Below are positions 1-7,930 of a stretch of DNA of 64,000 nt, piece after piece; the stretch's first letter is position 1, and each line of letters opens with the position of its first letter. The DNA comes from Sphingobacterium sp. UBA2700 (GTDB lineage Bacteria > Bacteroidota > Bacteroidia > Sphingobacteriales > Sphingobacteriaceae), in NCBI GenBank assembly GCA_002354335.1, contig DELI01000005.1, positions 403,021-467,020 on the forward strand, in the 5' to 3' direction. The position numbers and the translations under genes were made by a program. Under the pieces are notes generated by a model. It made no database searches and was not told the DNA's origin. It saw only the letters and a program-made list of their open reading frames with translations.

Positions 1-981
1 ATGAAAAAAGAAATTGAAGGAAAAGCACTATTCGTTCGCGGCATCATGCATTTTGAGCTCGTGAGGCTGTATGCTTTACCTTATGAAGCGGGCGGCGCTA
101 ACAGCTCTTTAGGAGTACCCATCGCAACAAAAGCGGTTAAAGCATTTGAAGATATCACGCCTGATGTGCCTAGAAACAGCGTCGCAGAGGTCTATAAACA
201 AGCAGAGGATGACCTGATCGCGGCCATATCGCTGCTGTCAGATAGTCCAGATTTATACGCAGCCAAAGGAATGCTGGCACGTCTATACCTTCAAAAAGGA
301 GACTATCCTAATGCCAGGGAGCAGGCAAATGATATTATCGAAAGTGGAGAATATGCTTTAGCTAAAAATTTAGAAGATCCCTTCCGTATAAAAAATTCAA
401 CAGAGGGAGTGTTTGAAATTCAGCAAAACGAACAAAGTCATGCAGGTTCATCGAATGATGGTCTAGCAACTTTCTATTCGAGCTACTTAAATAACACAGG
501 TGGTAAAGTAGGTCGTGGCGATTTAAGCATACTCAACTCCTTTGTCAATACGTATGATGAGACGGATAAACGCAGAACGCAGATGATTTATGAAGGCACC
601 GGCGCAAAGGCCGGATGGTTTACAAAAAAATGGTATAACTATTTTGATAACATCCCGGTTGTACGTTTAACAGAACTTTATTTAACGCGCGCTGAATGCA
701 ATGCCAGATTGGGAACATCCGTAGGCGATAGCCCCCTAAACGACATTAATCTCCTGCGCGAGCGTGCTGGTCTTGAAGATTTAGCAACCGTAACGATAGA
801 TCAGATTCTAACGGAACGCAATAAAGAATTAGCATTTGAAGGCTATAGAATCCATGATCTAAAACGCACAAAAAAGAATATCGGAACCCTACCGTACAAC
901 GCTCCGAAATTGGTATTTCCAATTCCGTATCGCGAAGTATCCGTTAATTCTAACTTAAAGCAAAATCCTGGATATAATTAA
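1..981 (+). CDS. SusD/RagB-family outer-membrane glycan-binding lipoprotein, C-terminal part
   Basis: The 326 residues match the middle and C-terminal part of a SusD-like protein: a tetratricopeptide-type helical region (AKGMLARLYLQKGDYPNA near residue 90), then the C-terminal segment with TELYLTRAECNARLG near 225 and the NKELAFEGYRIHDLKR block near 278. Family members are about 450-600 residues and begin with a lipoprotein signal, which is absent here, so the gene is cut by the window edge and the ATG at base 1 is an internal Met. SusD proteins sit on the outer surface and pass oligosaccharides to a SusC TonB-dependent porin, whose gene should lie just upstream. The substrate cannot be told from this fragment. 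A strong hairpin follows the stop codon. Confidence 0.9.
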   Translation: MKKEIEGKALFVRGIMHFELVRLYALPYEAGGANSSLGVPIATKAVKAFEDITPDVPRNSVAEVYKQAEDDLIAAISLLSDSPDLYAAKGMLARLYLQKGDYPNAREQANDIIESGEYALAKNLEDPFRIKNSTEGVFEIQQNEQSHAGSSNDGLATFYSSYLNNTGGKVGRGDLSILNSFVNTYDETDKRRTQMIYEGTGAKAGWFTKKWYNYFDNIPVVRLTELYLTRAECNARLGTSVGDSPLNDINLLRERAGLEDLATVTIDQILTERNKELAFEGYRIHDLKRTKKNIGTLPYNAPKLVFPIPYREVSVNSNLKQNPGYN

Positions 982-1032
982 GAAAGACATGCTGCTGAAC
1001 TAAGATAAGGCAGAACCCTTTTAAACCCAATT

Positions 1033-1100
1033 CAAACCCAATACAAACCCCAATCAAACCCCTTTTAGAAGGGCTTTGATTGGGGTCTGTATTGGGTTTG
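1033..1100. terminator. Large hairpin, probable bidirectional terminator
   Basis: Arms 1033-1064 and 1069-1100 are complementary over 32 positions with two mismatches; the loop is TTAG. It lies about 50 bp after the susD-like stop, between convergent genes. The arms are made of repeated AAACCCAAT-like blocks, and there is no uninterrupted T-run, so termination is inferred from position and stability. Confidence 0.6.
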
Positions 1101-1101
1101 A

Positions 1102-1143
1102 TTAGTCGTTAGTATATAGTAGTTAGTATTTAGACCTAGGGCT
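1102..1143 (+). repeat. Heptad repeat element (locus A, NTAGTAN type)
   Basis: Heptads start at 1102, 1109, 1116, 1123 and 1130 in exact 7-base register (TTAGTCG, TTAGTAT, ATAGTAG, TTAGTAT, TTAGACC), then TAGGGCTGG. This is the core architecture found at six other intergenic sites in the window. Confidence 0.85.
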
Positions 1144-1180
1144 GGTATTTAATCCCCTTTTCAAAACAAAATGTAAAAAC

Positions 1181-1197
1181 GGCGCTTATTCGGCGCC
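1181..1197 (-). terminator. Short GC-rich hairpin after the hydrolase gene
   Basis: GGCGC (1181-1185) pairs with GCGCC (1193-1197). Read on the minus strand it is followed by GTTTTTAC, a weak T-run, about 40 bp after the stop of the 1238-2590 gene. Confidence 0.5.
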
Positions 1198-1205
1198 CTA
1201 CTCTG

Positions 1206-1240
1206 ATATCTTATGTCTTACATCTAACCTCTAGTATCTA
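1206..1240 (-). repeat. Heptad repeat element (locus A, NNAGAYN type) overlapping a stop codon
   Basis: On the minus strand the sequence runs CTAGATA, CTAGAGG, TTAGATG, TAAGACA, TAAGATA in 7-base register. The TAG of the first heptad (1238-1240) is the stop codon of the hydrolase gene. Confidence 0.75.
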
Positions 1241-2590
1241 GTTTCTACTTAAAATCCAATCTCCCATATCTTTCAATACTTGAGGGCTAAAGGTTTCTTC
1301 TATATCCCCGTATTCGAGGTGAGACCCGGTTTTGGACGTTTGAAACAAATGGTTTAATCCGGGGTACACCTTGACAATAGATTTTGGATTGCGTGGAAGA
1401 TGATCAGTTAAGCTTTCCATATTGGGTGCAGCGATTACCTGCACATCCGTGCCACCGAACGCGGCAAACACAGGAATGTTAATCTTCTTGATGAAGGGAA
1501 CTGGGTCGATCTTCATAAAATGCCTATACCAAGGGGTGACCAAGACACCGATTTCATCGCCAAATTGCACATTTTGACTGCCCGGAACAGCGCGCATATT
1601 AGCCATTAAGGCTTCGAAAGCATCTTCTGCCGACAGCTTGCTTTTAACGATTTCGTAGTTCTTTTTAATCAGCGCGCGATCTTGTGGACTCATCGTTTTG
1701 CCCTGAACTTTCATAACGGCTTCGCTTTGCAGCAGCATTAGGGAATCGATCGCTATTGCCGGCCCTGCCAAGTCAATGATAAATTTAAGCGATGGGACGC
1801 GCTGACCTGCTAAGATCGTAGCAATCAATCCGCCCTCACTGTGGCCAATAATACCGACTTTCTTCGGGTCGACGTCAGCTTGTTTGCTTAGATAATTTAA
1901 TGCCGACAAGGCATCCTTTCCGAAATCGCTCGTCGTCGCTTTGGTATAGATACCGGTCGATTGTCCAACACCACGATCGTCATAACGTAGAACAACGATT
2001 CCTCGCTTCGTTAAATAGTCTGCAATTAACTTAAACGATTGATGGCCATAGATGGTCGAATTGCGATCCTGAGGGCCACTGCCCGTCACTAGTACTACAG
2101 CAGGGTGTTTCCCGCCGGATTTTGGACGCGTAATGGTTCCCGCCAAAACGACTCCATCTTCCTTATTCGGGATCTTTACATTGACCGTATCATAGGTGTA
2201 GGGTGGATTAACCGCCTGTGGGCGTTTATAGCTCTTCCACGGACCTTTCTTAAAGTCTAGGGGCGCTCGCATCGAACCTTGCTGAACTTGCCCTGTAATC
2301 GCTTGTTTATCGTCAGATAACTTTCCTGAGTATTTGATACCAAAAGATCGAACTTCTACATGTATGGAATCGCCGTCAGCTTTGATCGCGGAGAATGGCA
2401 GTTTCGCCATGCTTTGGGATGGGCTCTGCATCGTCCCTTTCCATTGTCCATCGTAAGTAAACTCGAAGACTGTTGGAAGCTTAACGGTTGGAAGGACTAG
2501 GGTGCCTGTCCAGGATCCTTCAAAAGACTGTCCACAGGCGAACAAGGAAAAACTTAAACTAAAGATGAAAAGTATGTACTTTTTTATCAT
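1238..2590 (-). CDS. Secreted alpha/beta hydrolase lipoprotein
   Basis: A 450-residue protein with a lipoprotein signal (LFAC, lipidated Cys19), a beta-rich N-terminal domain of about residues 22-115, and an alpha/beta-hydrolase domain from about 135. The nucleophile motif GHSEGG puts Ser251 as catalytic; Asp382 (GGTD) and His414 (GLNH) complete a plausible triad. Such Bacteroidota proteins act as esterases or peptidases in the envelope; the substrate is unknown. It is the last gene of a four-gene minus-strand operon: its ATG overlaps the stop of the preceding membrane-protein gene (ATGA, 2587-2590). Its stop codon lies inside a heptad repeat, so the 3' end has been touched by the repeat family. 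Confidence 0.88.
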   Translation of the reverse strand: MIKKYILFIFSLSFSLFACGQSFEGSWTGTLVLPTVKLPTVFEFTYDGQWKGTMQSPSQSMAKLPFSAIKADGDSIHVEVRSFGIKYSGKLSDDKQAITGQVQQGSMRAPLDFKKGPWKSYKRPQAVNPPYTYDTVNVKIPNKEDGVVLAGTITRPKSGGKHPAVVLVTGSGPQDRNSTIYGHQSFKLIADYLTKRGIVVLRYDDRGVGQSTGIYTKATTSDFGKDALSALNYLSKQADVDPKKVGIIGHSEGGLIATILAGQRVPSLKFIIDLAGPAIAIDSLMLLQSEAVMKVQGKTMSPQDRALIKKNYEIVKSKLSAEDAFEALMANMRAVPGSQNVQFGDEIGVLVTPWYRHFMKIDPVPFIKKINIPVFAAFGGTDVQVIAAPNMESLTDHLPRNPKSIVKVYPGLNHLFQTSKTGSHLEYGDIEETFSPQVLKDMGDWILSRN

Positions 2591-3174
2591 ATCAAATACG
2601 GATTAAAAAAATGTAGAAAGGTATCCAATATCATCGTCAACAAAATGATGAGGATGACATGATAAGCCTTCTTGCTATTCATGGCAATTTTCATACCCAG
2701 AACCAAAAGGTGGAAGAAGTAATAGAGCATCGCGACCGCGAATAGCGAAACAATGCTAATAACAATCAAATTCATCTGTGGAACGGACTTCAGCATGATA
2801 TCACCTTCGAGGATCGCTTTTTCCAGGGGCTGCATCATTTCCTGCAAGAAGGGATTGAATAATAAGAGCATCACCATCACTTGCGCGAAGTTTGCAATCA
2901 ATACAACGTTTAGAACATCTATAAAACGAGTCTTATGATAACTTAACTTTGCCACTCCGAACATCAACAAACTCAACAGTGCAACGTTGATTCCGATATT
3001 GATAATGACCTTCCACAGCGGCCTTGCTGTCGTATGATGCAGTTGTATAATGCCGTCTGCGATGATATCCCATTGCCAACACAAAAGAATCATAGTTAAC
3101 AACACAAGAATTCCGAGGATCGATAGCGTCCGATCGGTATGATTTTCGAAAGGGTTGATTAACATTTTAAACAT
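2587..3174 (-). CDS. Polytopic membrane protein, Yip1-like
   Basis: I place the start at the ATG at 3174, not the longer open frame from 3228: an AGGAGA box lies just upstream and the start overlaps the end of the previous gene by 8 bases. The 195-residue product has about five hydrophobic segments (near residues 18-35, 55-75, 88-108, 130-155, 170-190). The N-terminus (MFKMLINPFENHTDRT) and overall pattern resemble Yip1-family membrane proteins, for which no bacterial function is established. It is cotranscribed with a DUF2089-type regulator, a small membrane protein and a secreted hydrolase. Confidence 0.75.
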   Translation of the reverse strand: MFKMLINPFENHTDRTLSILGILVLLTMILLCWQWDIIADGIIQLHHTTARPLWKVIINIGINVALLSLLMFGVAKLSYHKTRFIDVLNVVLIANFAQVMVMLLLFNPFLQEMMQPLEKAILEGDIMLKSVPQMNLIVISIVSLFAVAMLYYFFHLLVLGMKIAMNSKKAYHVILIILLTMILDTFLHFFNPYLI

Positions 3175-3646
3175 CAGATTTTCTCCTTTCTTGAGATAAA
3201 TAATAGTCAAGCACTCGTTGTACTGCATCCGTGTCCTGTGTGCCTATAAGCACCTTCTTGCCGGTCTTGAACTTCAATTGCAAGCCCTTATTTCCACTGG
3301 TCGTAATCGCTAAGCCATCACTTCCGAAGCGATAGCCCCATCCTCCATAATCCATAAGCGAGTATTTTCTTAGATAGGCCTCGTCCATTTCTTCCCATTT
3401 ATAGACCCGGTTGAACACAAAAGGAATAAAATGAATATGTATCCCTTCCGCGTCGTATGTTGTTTTCAGTCTAATGCTGAACAGCGCGATAAATATCAGC
3501 AACATGATCCAAAATCCGATGTTCTCTACAAGCAAGCTCAAGTTACCGCCCTCTAAAAAACGATAGGAAAGGAAACCAAGCAGCAATACGGCGATCGCTA
3601 TTGTCCATTTAGAAATAAAGCTTTGTGACTCTTCAAAGTAATTCAT
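3167..3646 (-). CDS. Membrane protein with two N-terminal helices and a PH-like tail
   Basis: The start is taken as the ATG at 3646 (MNYFEESQSF), 10 bases past the stop of the DUF2089 gene; the frame is open to 3688 but would overlap that gene. The 159-residue product has two transmembrane helices (about residues 13-33 and 42-62), then a soluble part of about 95 residues with alternating strands and aromatics (GGWGYRFGSDGLAITTSGNKG), as in bacterial PH-like membrane-associated domains. Function unknown. Second gene of the 3917-to-1238 operon. Confidence 0.7.
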   Translation of the reverse strand: MNYFEESQSFISKWTIAIAVLLLGFLSYRFLEGGNLSLLVENIGFWIMLLIFIALFSIRLKTTYDAEGIHIHFIPFVFNRVYKWEEMDEAYLRKYSLMDYGGWGYRFGSDGLAITTSGNKGLQLKFKTGKKVLIGTQDTDAVQRVLDYYLSQERRKSDV

Positions 3647-3656
3647 AAAATTTAGG

Positions 3657-3917
3657 TTAAAATGTCTTAATTTTTTCAATAAGCTCATCCAGTTTATTTC
3701 GCACAGTAGGATAGCTTTTTCCCATTTTATTAGCCATTTCTTTTAAACTTCCCGAGTTCAGTAGAAACTGAACAACAAATTCCTGCTCTTCCGGTTCCAG
3801 GCGCATAAGCGTAGGAAAATTAAACTTCCCGGCTACCTCAGTCTCGCAGGAACCACAGAACAGCTTTACAACGGTCATTTCAGAATCACAGGCGGGACAA
3901 TGTATTGGAAACTTCAT
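3657..3917 (-). CDS. DUF2089-family zinc-ribbon/HTH putative regulator
   Basis: An 86-residue protein with a four-cysteine zinc ribbon (CPAC at 8-11 and CGSC at 21-24), a short linker, and a helix-turn-helix segment (LKEMANKMGKSYPTVRNKLD, about 58-77) like those of sigma-factor region 4. This is the DUF2089 layout. It is the first gene of an operon with two membrane proteins and a secreted hydrolase, so a role in controlling that operon is likely but not shown. The promoter region is the AT-rich gap of 134 bp shared with plsC, transcribed the other way. Confidence 0.8.
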   Translation of the reverse strand: MKFPIHCPACDSEMTVVKLFCGSCETEVAGKFNFPTLMRLEPEEQEFVVQFLLNSGSLKEMANKMGKSYPTVRNKLDELIEKIKTF

Positions 3918-4026
3918 AATGTGAATTATAATTTAAATAAATTTAAACATTATATTAATAATATTAAAATAATAATCAACAATACAGCATTAGCAATCGT
4001 TACAGTCGCCAATAAATTCGAATTCG

Positions 4027-4034
4027 TATATTTG
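4027..4034 (+). promoter_or_regulatory. -7 promoter box for plsC
   Basis: TATATTTG matches the Bacteroidota -7 consensus TAnnTTTG, 17 bases before the plsC ATG. No clear -33 TTG lies at the usual spacing. Confidence 0.5.
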
Positions 4035-4051
4035 CACAATTTAGTTCGAGT

Positions 4052-4792
4052 ATGAGAAAAATATTGGGATTTATCCTGACACCTATCTTTTATCTTTGTT
4101 TTGGTTTAGCACTTATCATATTCCATCCTATTCAATGGTTATGTTTAAAGCTAGGCGGCTATAATGCTCATAAAAATAGTGTAGACATATTAAATGGTCT
4201 ATTGGTTGCGTGTAATTACACCCTATTTAATAGAACCCACTTTATAGACAACAAGAACATCCCAACTGGGCGACCTATTGTTTTTGTAGCAAATCATCAA
4301 AGTACTTATGATATCCCCCCATTGATTTTCTTTCTACGTAGATTTCACGGGAAATTCATCTCCAAGTTGGAGTTGATGACGGCGAATATTCCTAGTATTT
4401 CCTTTAATCTAAAACACGGTGGGGCAGCAAACATCGATCGCAAGGATCCTAAACAATCTATTGCTGAGATTTTGAACCTTGCGAATAATATGAAGAAGAA
4501 TAACTGGTCAGCCTTTATCTTCCCTGAAGGAACGCGTACTAAAACCGGAAAGATGAAGAACTTTTCCGTTGGAGGGATTGCGACTTTGTTAAAGAAAAAT
4601 CCAGAAGCTTTGGTGGTTCCAATCGCTATCAACGGCTCATATAAAATGGTTCAGTGGGGAGCTTTTCCACTTCGCCCTTTCACTTCGATGTCTTGGGAAG
4701 TTTTGGATCCTATTGATACAACAGGTTTGAATGCAGAAGAAATTGTCAAGAAAGCAGAAGATCTGATTCGCGCGAAAGTGATCGAGGAGTAA
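4052..4792 (+). CDS. plsC: 1-acyl-sn-glycerol-3-phosphate acyltransferase
   Basis: A 246-residue acyltransferase that makes phosphatidic acid from lysophosphatidic acid at the inner membrane. Catalytic motif I is NHQSTYD (His82, Asp87) and the phosphate-binding motif is FPEGTRTKTG (Glu159 to Arg162). A hydrophobic helix at residues 6-30 anchors it. Length and motif spacing are normal for PlsC. It stands alone on the plus strand and is convergent with the glycosyltransferase gene that ends 6 bp downstream, with no recognisable terminator between them. Confidence 0.93.
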   Translation: MRKILGFILTPIFYLCFGLALIIFHPIQWLCLKLGGYNAHKNSVDILNGLLVACNYTLFNRTHFIDNKNIPTGRPIVFVANHQSTYDIPPLIFFLRRFHGKFISKLELMTANIPSISFNLKHGGAANIDRKDPKQSIAEILNLANNMKKNNWSAFIFPEGTRTKTGKMKNFSVGGIATLLKKNPEALVVPIAINGSYKMVQWGAFPLRPFTSMSWEVLDPIDTTGLNAEEIVKKAEDLIRAKVIEE

Positions 4793-4798
4793 GCCTAA

Positions 4799-5932
4799 TT
4801 ATTTTACTGAGCGACCCTTCCAGTCGTATTTTCCAACGTTCCCCAAAATACCGATATAAACCAGGTAAAGGGAGTGCATTAGACTGATGAGGGGCAAGTT
4901 GAATAATAAGGACTTACGGTCTGCGAAGGATACCACAGGGTACAGAAATGCAAACTCCACGACAATCTTCATCAAGATAGACAGCAATATTAAACGTTCC
5001 GCATCCGGATCTGCCCAACAAAAACAAAGGATATTGACTAATAAGGCTAAGTTGAACAGCCAAATACAAACACCAAGTGCCACAACACGTTTATCTTTGT
5101 ACTTGGTACTCTTCGAAGCCCAGCGCCTACGTTGGCTCAAAAATGCCGATAGATTCTCCTTCGCATCAGTATAAACAATAGCTTCGCGCGCTTTACAGAA
5201 TCCTATGCGCGACGCATACTTCTCTGCGATTTTATGCAATAGCAACTCATCGTCGCCCGATGCCAGCTCATCGATACCTTTAAAACCACCCATCTCGTAG
5301 AACACAGCCTTTCGGTAGGCTAAATTTGCTCCATTGCATGTCGTGGGATTTCCATTGCCTATACCGGCAGCGCCTAAACCAATCAGATATAAGAACTCGA
5401 GCGTTTGCAAGTTTTCAAAATATAATTTTTCCTCATGGTAACTTACGGGACTGGAGACCATATACAAATCATTAGCTTCCATAAAGTGGATGATCGTCTT
5501 TAACCAATGAGGTTCCATGCGGCAGTCTGCATCGGTGGTTACAATGATTTCGCCATTTGAAGAGTCGATCGCTTTATTGATTGCATACTTTTTATAAGAG
5601 TTTAGCTTGTCACCGGCTTCCAGACTGATTAAACGAACACCCCGGTCTGCATATGACAAAATAATCTCATTGGTTCGGTCGGTTGAATGGTCATCTACAA
5701 CGATGATTTCCAAGAGTTCCTTCGGGAAATCTTGCGCCATCAGACAATCCAGCGTTCTTCCGATATTGTCCTCTTCATTGCGCGCCGCAATGATAACGCT
5801 TACCTTAGTCTGTGGAACTATTGTGCTGGGTTTGATAATGGGAAGGCGCATCCACCCTGCACGCATATATAGCACAAGCACCACGTAGACCATGCACATG
5901 ATGAAAAGAAATAAACTAAGACCTGTTATCAC
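4799..5932 (-). CDS. Membrane-associated family 2 glycosyltransferase
   Basis: A 377-residue GT2 enzyme with an N-terminal membrane helix (3-22), a GT-A domain (KVSVIIAARNEEDNIG at 43-58, VDDHSTD near 79-85, the metal-binding DAD at 134-136, the QRRRW acceptor motif at 267-271) and three to four C-terminal membrane segments. Acceptor and sugar are unknown; such enzymes build membrane glycolipids or surface glycans. Its start overlaps the end of the upstream flippase-like gene by 17 bp, so the two are translationally coupled and probably act on the same lipid. Confidence 0.9.
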   Translation of the reverse strand: MITGLSLFLFIMCMVYVVLVLYMRAGWMRLPIIKPSTIVPQTKVSVIIAARNEEDNIGRTLDCLMAQDFPKELLEIIVVDDHSTDRTNEIILSYADRGVRLISLEAGDKLNSYKKYAINKAIDSSNGEIIVTTDADCRMEPHWLKTIIHFMEANDLYMVSSPVSYHEEKLYFENLQTLEFLYLIGLGAAGIGNGNPTTCNGANLAYRKAVFYEMGGFKGIDELASGDDELLLHKIAEKYASRIGFCKAREAIVYTDAKENLSAFLSQRRRWASKSTKYKDKRVVALGVCIWLFNLALLVNILCFCWADPDAERLILLSILMKIVVEFAFLYPVVSFADRKSLLFNLPLISLMHSLYLVYIGILGNVGKYDWKGRSVK

Positions 5933-6908
5933 TGATATAATTTACGTTAAACACAAAAAATGCTCCAATGATCGCCGGAAATATCAAATTCACAAACCAA
6001 ACACAGGAAACAATAGCCATCACCGCCAACTCTTGGGTAGTGATGTAAGCAAACAAATTGCTCGCCACAAAACTCCGTACGCTGAAATCAAATATATCCA
6101 GTGATGGAACCGCCGATTGAATAAAGAATAGAATAAAAATCATCGGTATCATGGAAACGATGGACAGCTCGGGCAAGAAGACGAGCATCAAGATGATGTA
6201 CTGCGAAGTGAAAATCGCAAACCGGCATGTTGATAACCACAGCACATAGGCTAGTTCGCGGACGGAATAATCTTCCAATACGACGAAGAAAGGCTTGACT
6301 TTATGTAGAAATTTGACTTTACCGACTAGGTAATCGACCCAGGAAACATTGAAATAAAGAATGAGAAATGCCATAGCATAGATAATGGCTAACAACCACA
6401 CTCCAAAATCGACGGAACTCGGTGTTTCTATAAACGTTGTCACAAACCAAGCGATACTAATAGCGCCAAAAACTGAGGTCAAAACCAACTGAGCAAATAG
6501 ACCGACGCCCATAGTGACCGCGCCGGAAGCACGATTCTCGGGTTTTAAAAGCATAATCCTTCCGCCGTATTCACCAATTCTATTTGGCGTAAAAATCGCC
6601 CAAGTGAGTCCGCAAAACACCGATTTTATAGCCTTCCACATTCCCAAGTATTCTAATCGACGACTCAGAAACCGCCATTTGACAACCTCTAAAAGCCAGT
6701 TAAGCAGCATCAGTAGGAAAACCAAGCCCAAAACAATACGGATAGTAACCGGCTCTATTGTTCCGATTAGAATTTTGAATTCCGCTAAATTCTTTTGATT
6801 ATTGACCTTTGAAACCACAAACCACATTGCTAATGCGACAATGATAATCTTGATTAAAAGGTTGAGATATTTCCGCTGTGTCTTTGTCAATTTCTGATTT
6901 GAAAGCAC
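5916..6908 (-). CDS. Flippase-like integral membrane protein (UPF0104 / MprF N-terminal type)
   Basis: A 330-residue polytopic protein with eight or more hydrophobic helices and the GEYGGR-type segment (IGEYGGRIMLLKPENRASGA, about 116-135) typical of the UPF0104 / lysylphosphatidylglycerol-synthase transmembrane family. Family members translocate or support lipid-linked substrates; the substrate here is unknown. The frame begins with GTG at 6908, with no ATG nearby; this start is uncertain by a few codons. It overlaps the glycosyltransferase gene downstream. The 81-bp repeat array lies directly upstream, between this gene and ruvC. Confidence 0.82.
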   Translation of the reverse strand: MLSNQKLTKTQRKYLNLLIKIIIVALAMWFVVSKVNNQKNLAEFKILIGTIEPVTIRIVLGLVFLLMLLNWLLEVVKWRFLSRRLEYLGMWKAIKSVFCGLTWAIFTPNRIGEYGGRIMLLKPENRASGAVTMGVGLFAQLVLTSVFGAISIAWFVTTFIETPSSVDFGVWLLAIIYAMAFLILYFNVSWVDYLVGKVKFLHKVKPFFVVLEDYSVRELAYVLWLSTCRFAIFTSQYIILMLVFLPELSIVSMIPMIFILFFIQSAVPSLDIFDFSVRSFVASNLFAYITTQELAVMAIVSCVWFVNLIFPAIIGAFFVFNVNYISDNRS

Positions 6909-6999
6909 AATTTTAACAATTTTTTAATAAATAATAGGTTTTTGGCCACCCTTCTTTCGGGAAAGTCACGATTCTAGTCGTTCCATCCCCCGCTTCAGC

Positions 7000-7323
7000 A
7001 TAGTATTTAGTAGTTAGTAGTTAGTATCAAGACCTATGGCGTAATATCCTGCCAATCCTTAAATCCTTTCTTCCCTTGAAATAGTAATTAGTAGTTAGTA
7101 CTTAGTATCAAGACCTATGGCGTAATATCCTGCCAATCCTTAAATCCTTTCTTCCCTTGAAATAGTAATTAGTAGTTAGTACTTAGTATCAATACCTATG
7201 GCGTAATATCCTGCCAATCCTTAAATCCGTCCTTTCCTTGAAATAGTAATTAGTAGTTAGTACTTAGTATCAAGACCTATTCCGAAATATCTTGCCAATC
7301 CTTAAATCCGTCCTTTCCGTGAA
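7000..7323 (+). repeat. Tandem array of four 81-bp units (locus B)
   Basis: Units begin at 7000, 7081, 7162 and 7243, exactly 81 bp apart. Each has heptads (ATAGTAA, TTAGTAG, TTAGTAC, TTAGTAT), the core CAAGACC-TATGGCG, then a CCAATCCTTAAATCC module that is the reverse complement of the GGATT module at other loci. The last unit is the most diverged. The array fills most of the 458-bp gap between divergent flippase and ruvC genes; apart from it I see only the ruvC promoter region. Confidence 0.95.
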
Positions 7324-7366
7324 ATGTGGACGCCGTCGATTGAGCGGTTTTTTGTAATATTGTAGC

Positions 7367-7930
7367 ATGCAAAAGGAAAAGGCGAAGGAGCGTATTATTT
7401 TAGGGATTGACCCGGGCACGGTTGTGCTAGGATATGGAATCGTTAAAGAGGTAAATAAAAAAATAACCTTAATAACGATGGGGGTGATTAAAATGGGGCA
7501 TCTTGACGACCACGCCTTGAAGTTGCAACGTATATTTAAAAAGACTGCGGCATTGATTGCGGAATATAAACCCGATTGTGTTGCATTGGAAGCTCCATTT
7601 TATGGCAAGAATATTCAGGTAATGTTGAAACTAGGGAGGGCGCAGGGCGTCGCGATGGCGGCAGCATTGAATGCAGATATTCCAATCTTCGAATATGCAC
7701 CCCGCAAGATAAAACAGTCGGTTACCGGAAACGGTAATGCCAGTAAAGAACAGGTAGCCGCGATGATACAGACCCTGTTGAGTTTTAAAGAGACGCCAGA
7801 GTTCTTAGATGCCACCGATGGATTGGCTGTTGCAGTATGCCATGCCTTTCAACAAAATACAAGCAGCAATTCCAAATCTTATTCGGGTTGGGAAGCCTTT
7901 GTAAAAGATAACGAAAAACGCGTTCGTTAG
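7367..7930 (+). CDS. ruvC: Crossover junction endodeoxyribonuclease RuvC
   Basis: A 187-residue Holliday-junction resolvase. The N-terminus IILGIDPGTVVLGYGIV holds the first catalytic acid (Asp15); ALEAPFYGKN near 78 supplies the Glu; FLDATDGLAVAVCHA near 145-159 gives the C-terminal acidic motif. It is a dimeric nuclease acting with RuvAB. ruvA and ruvB are not in the window. A near-consensus -7 box (TAATATTG) ends 4 bases before the ATG, so the message may be almost leaderless. It converges with the next gene, overlapping it by 4 bp at the 3' ends. Confidence 0.95.
   Translation: MQKEKAKERIILGIDPGTVVLGYGIVKEVNKKITLITMGVIKMGHLDDHALKLQRIFKKTAALIAEYKPDCVALEAPFYGKNIQVMLKLGRAQGVAMAAALNADIPIFEYAPRKIKQSVTGNGNASKEQVAAMIQTLLSFKETPEFLDATDGLAVAVCHAFQQNTSSNSKSYSGWEAFVKDNEKRVR

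Noticed and set aside
1..981. Truncated susD pseudogene
   Set aside because: The missing N-terminus is explained by the window edge; the remaining frame is intact.
7000..7323. CRISPR array
   Set aside because: The 81-bp units are contiguous and alike along their whole length, without unique spacers, and no cas gene is near.
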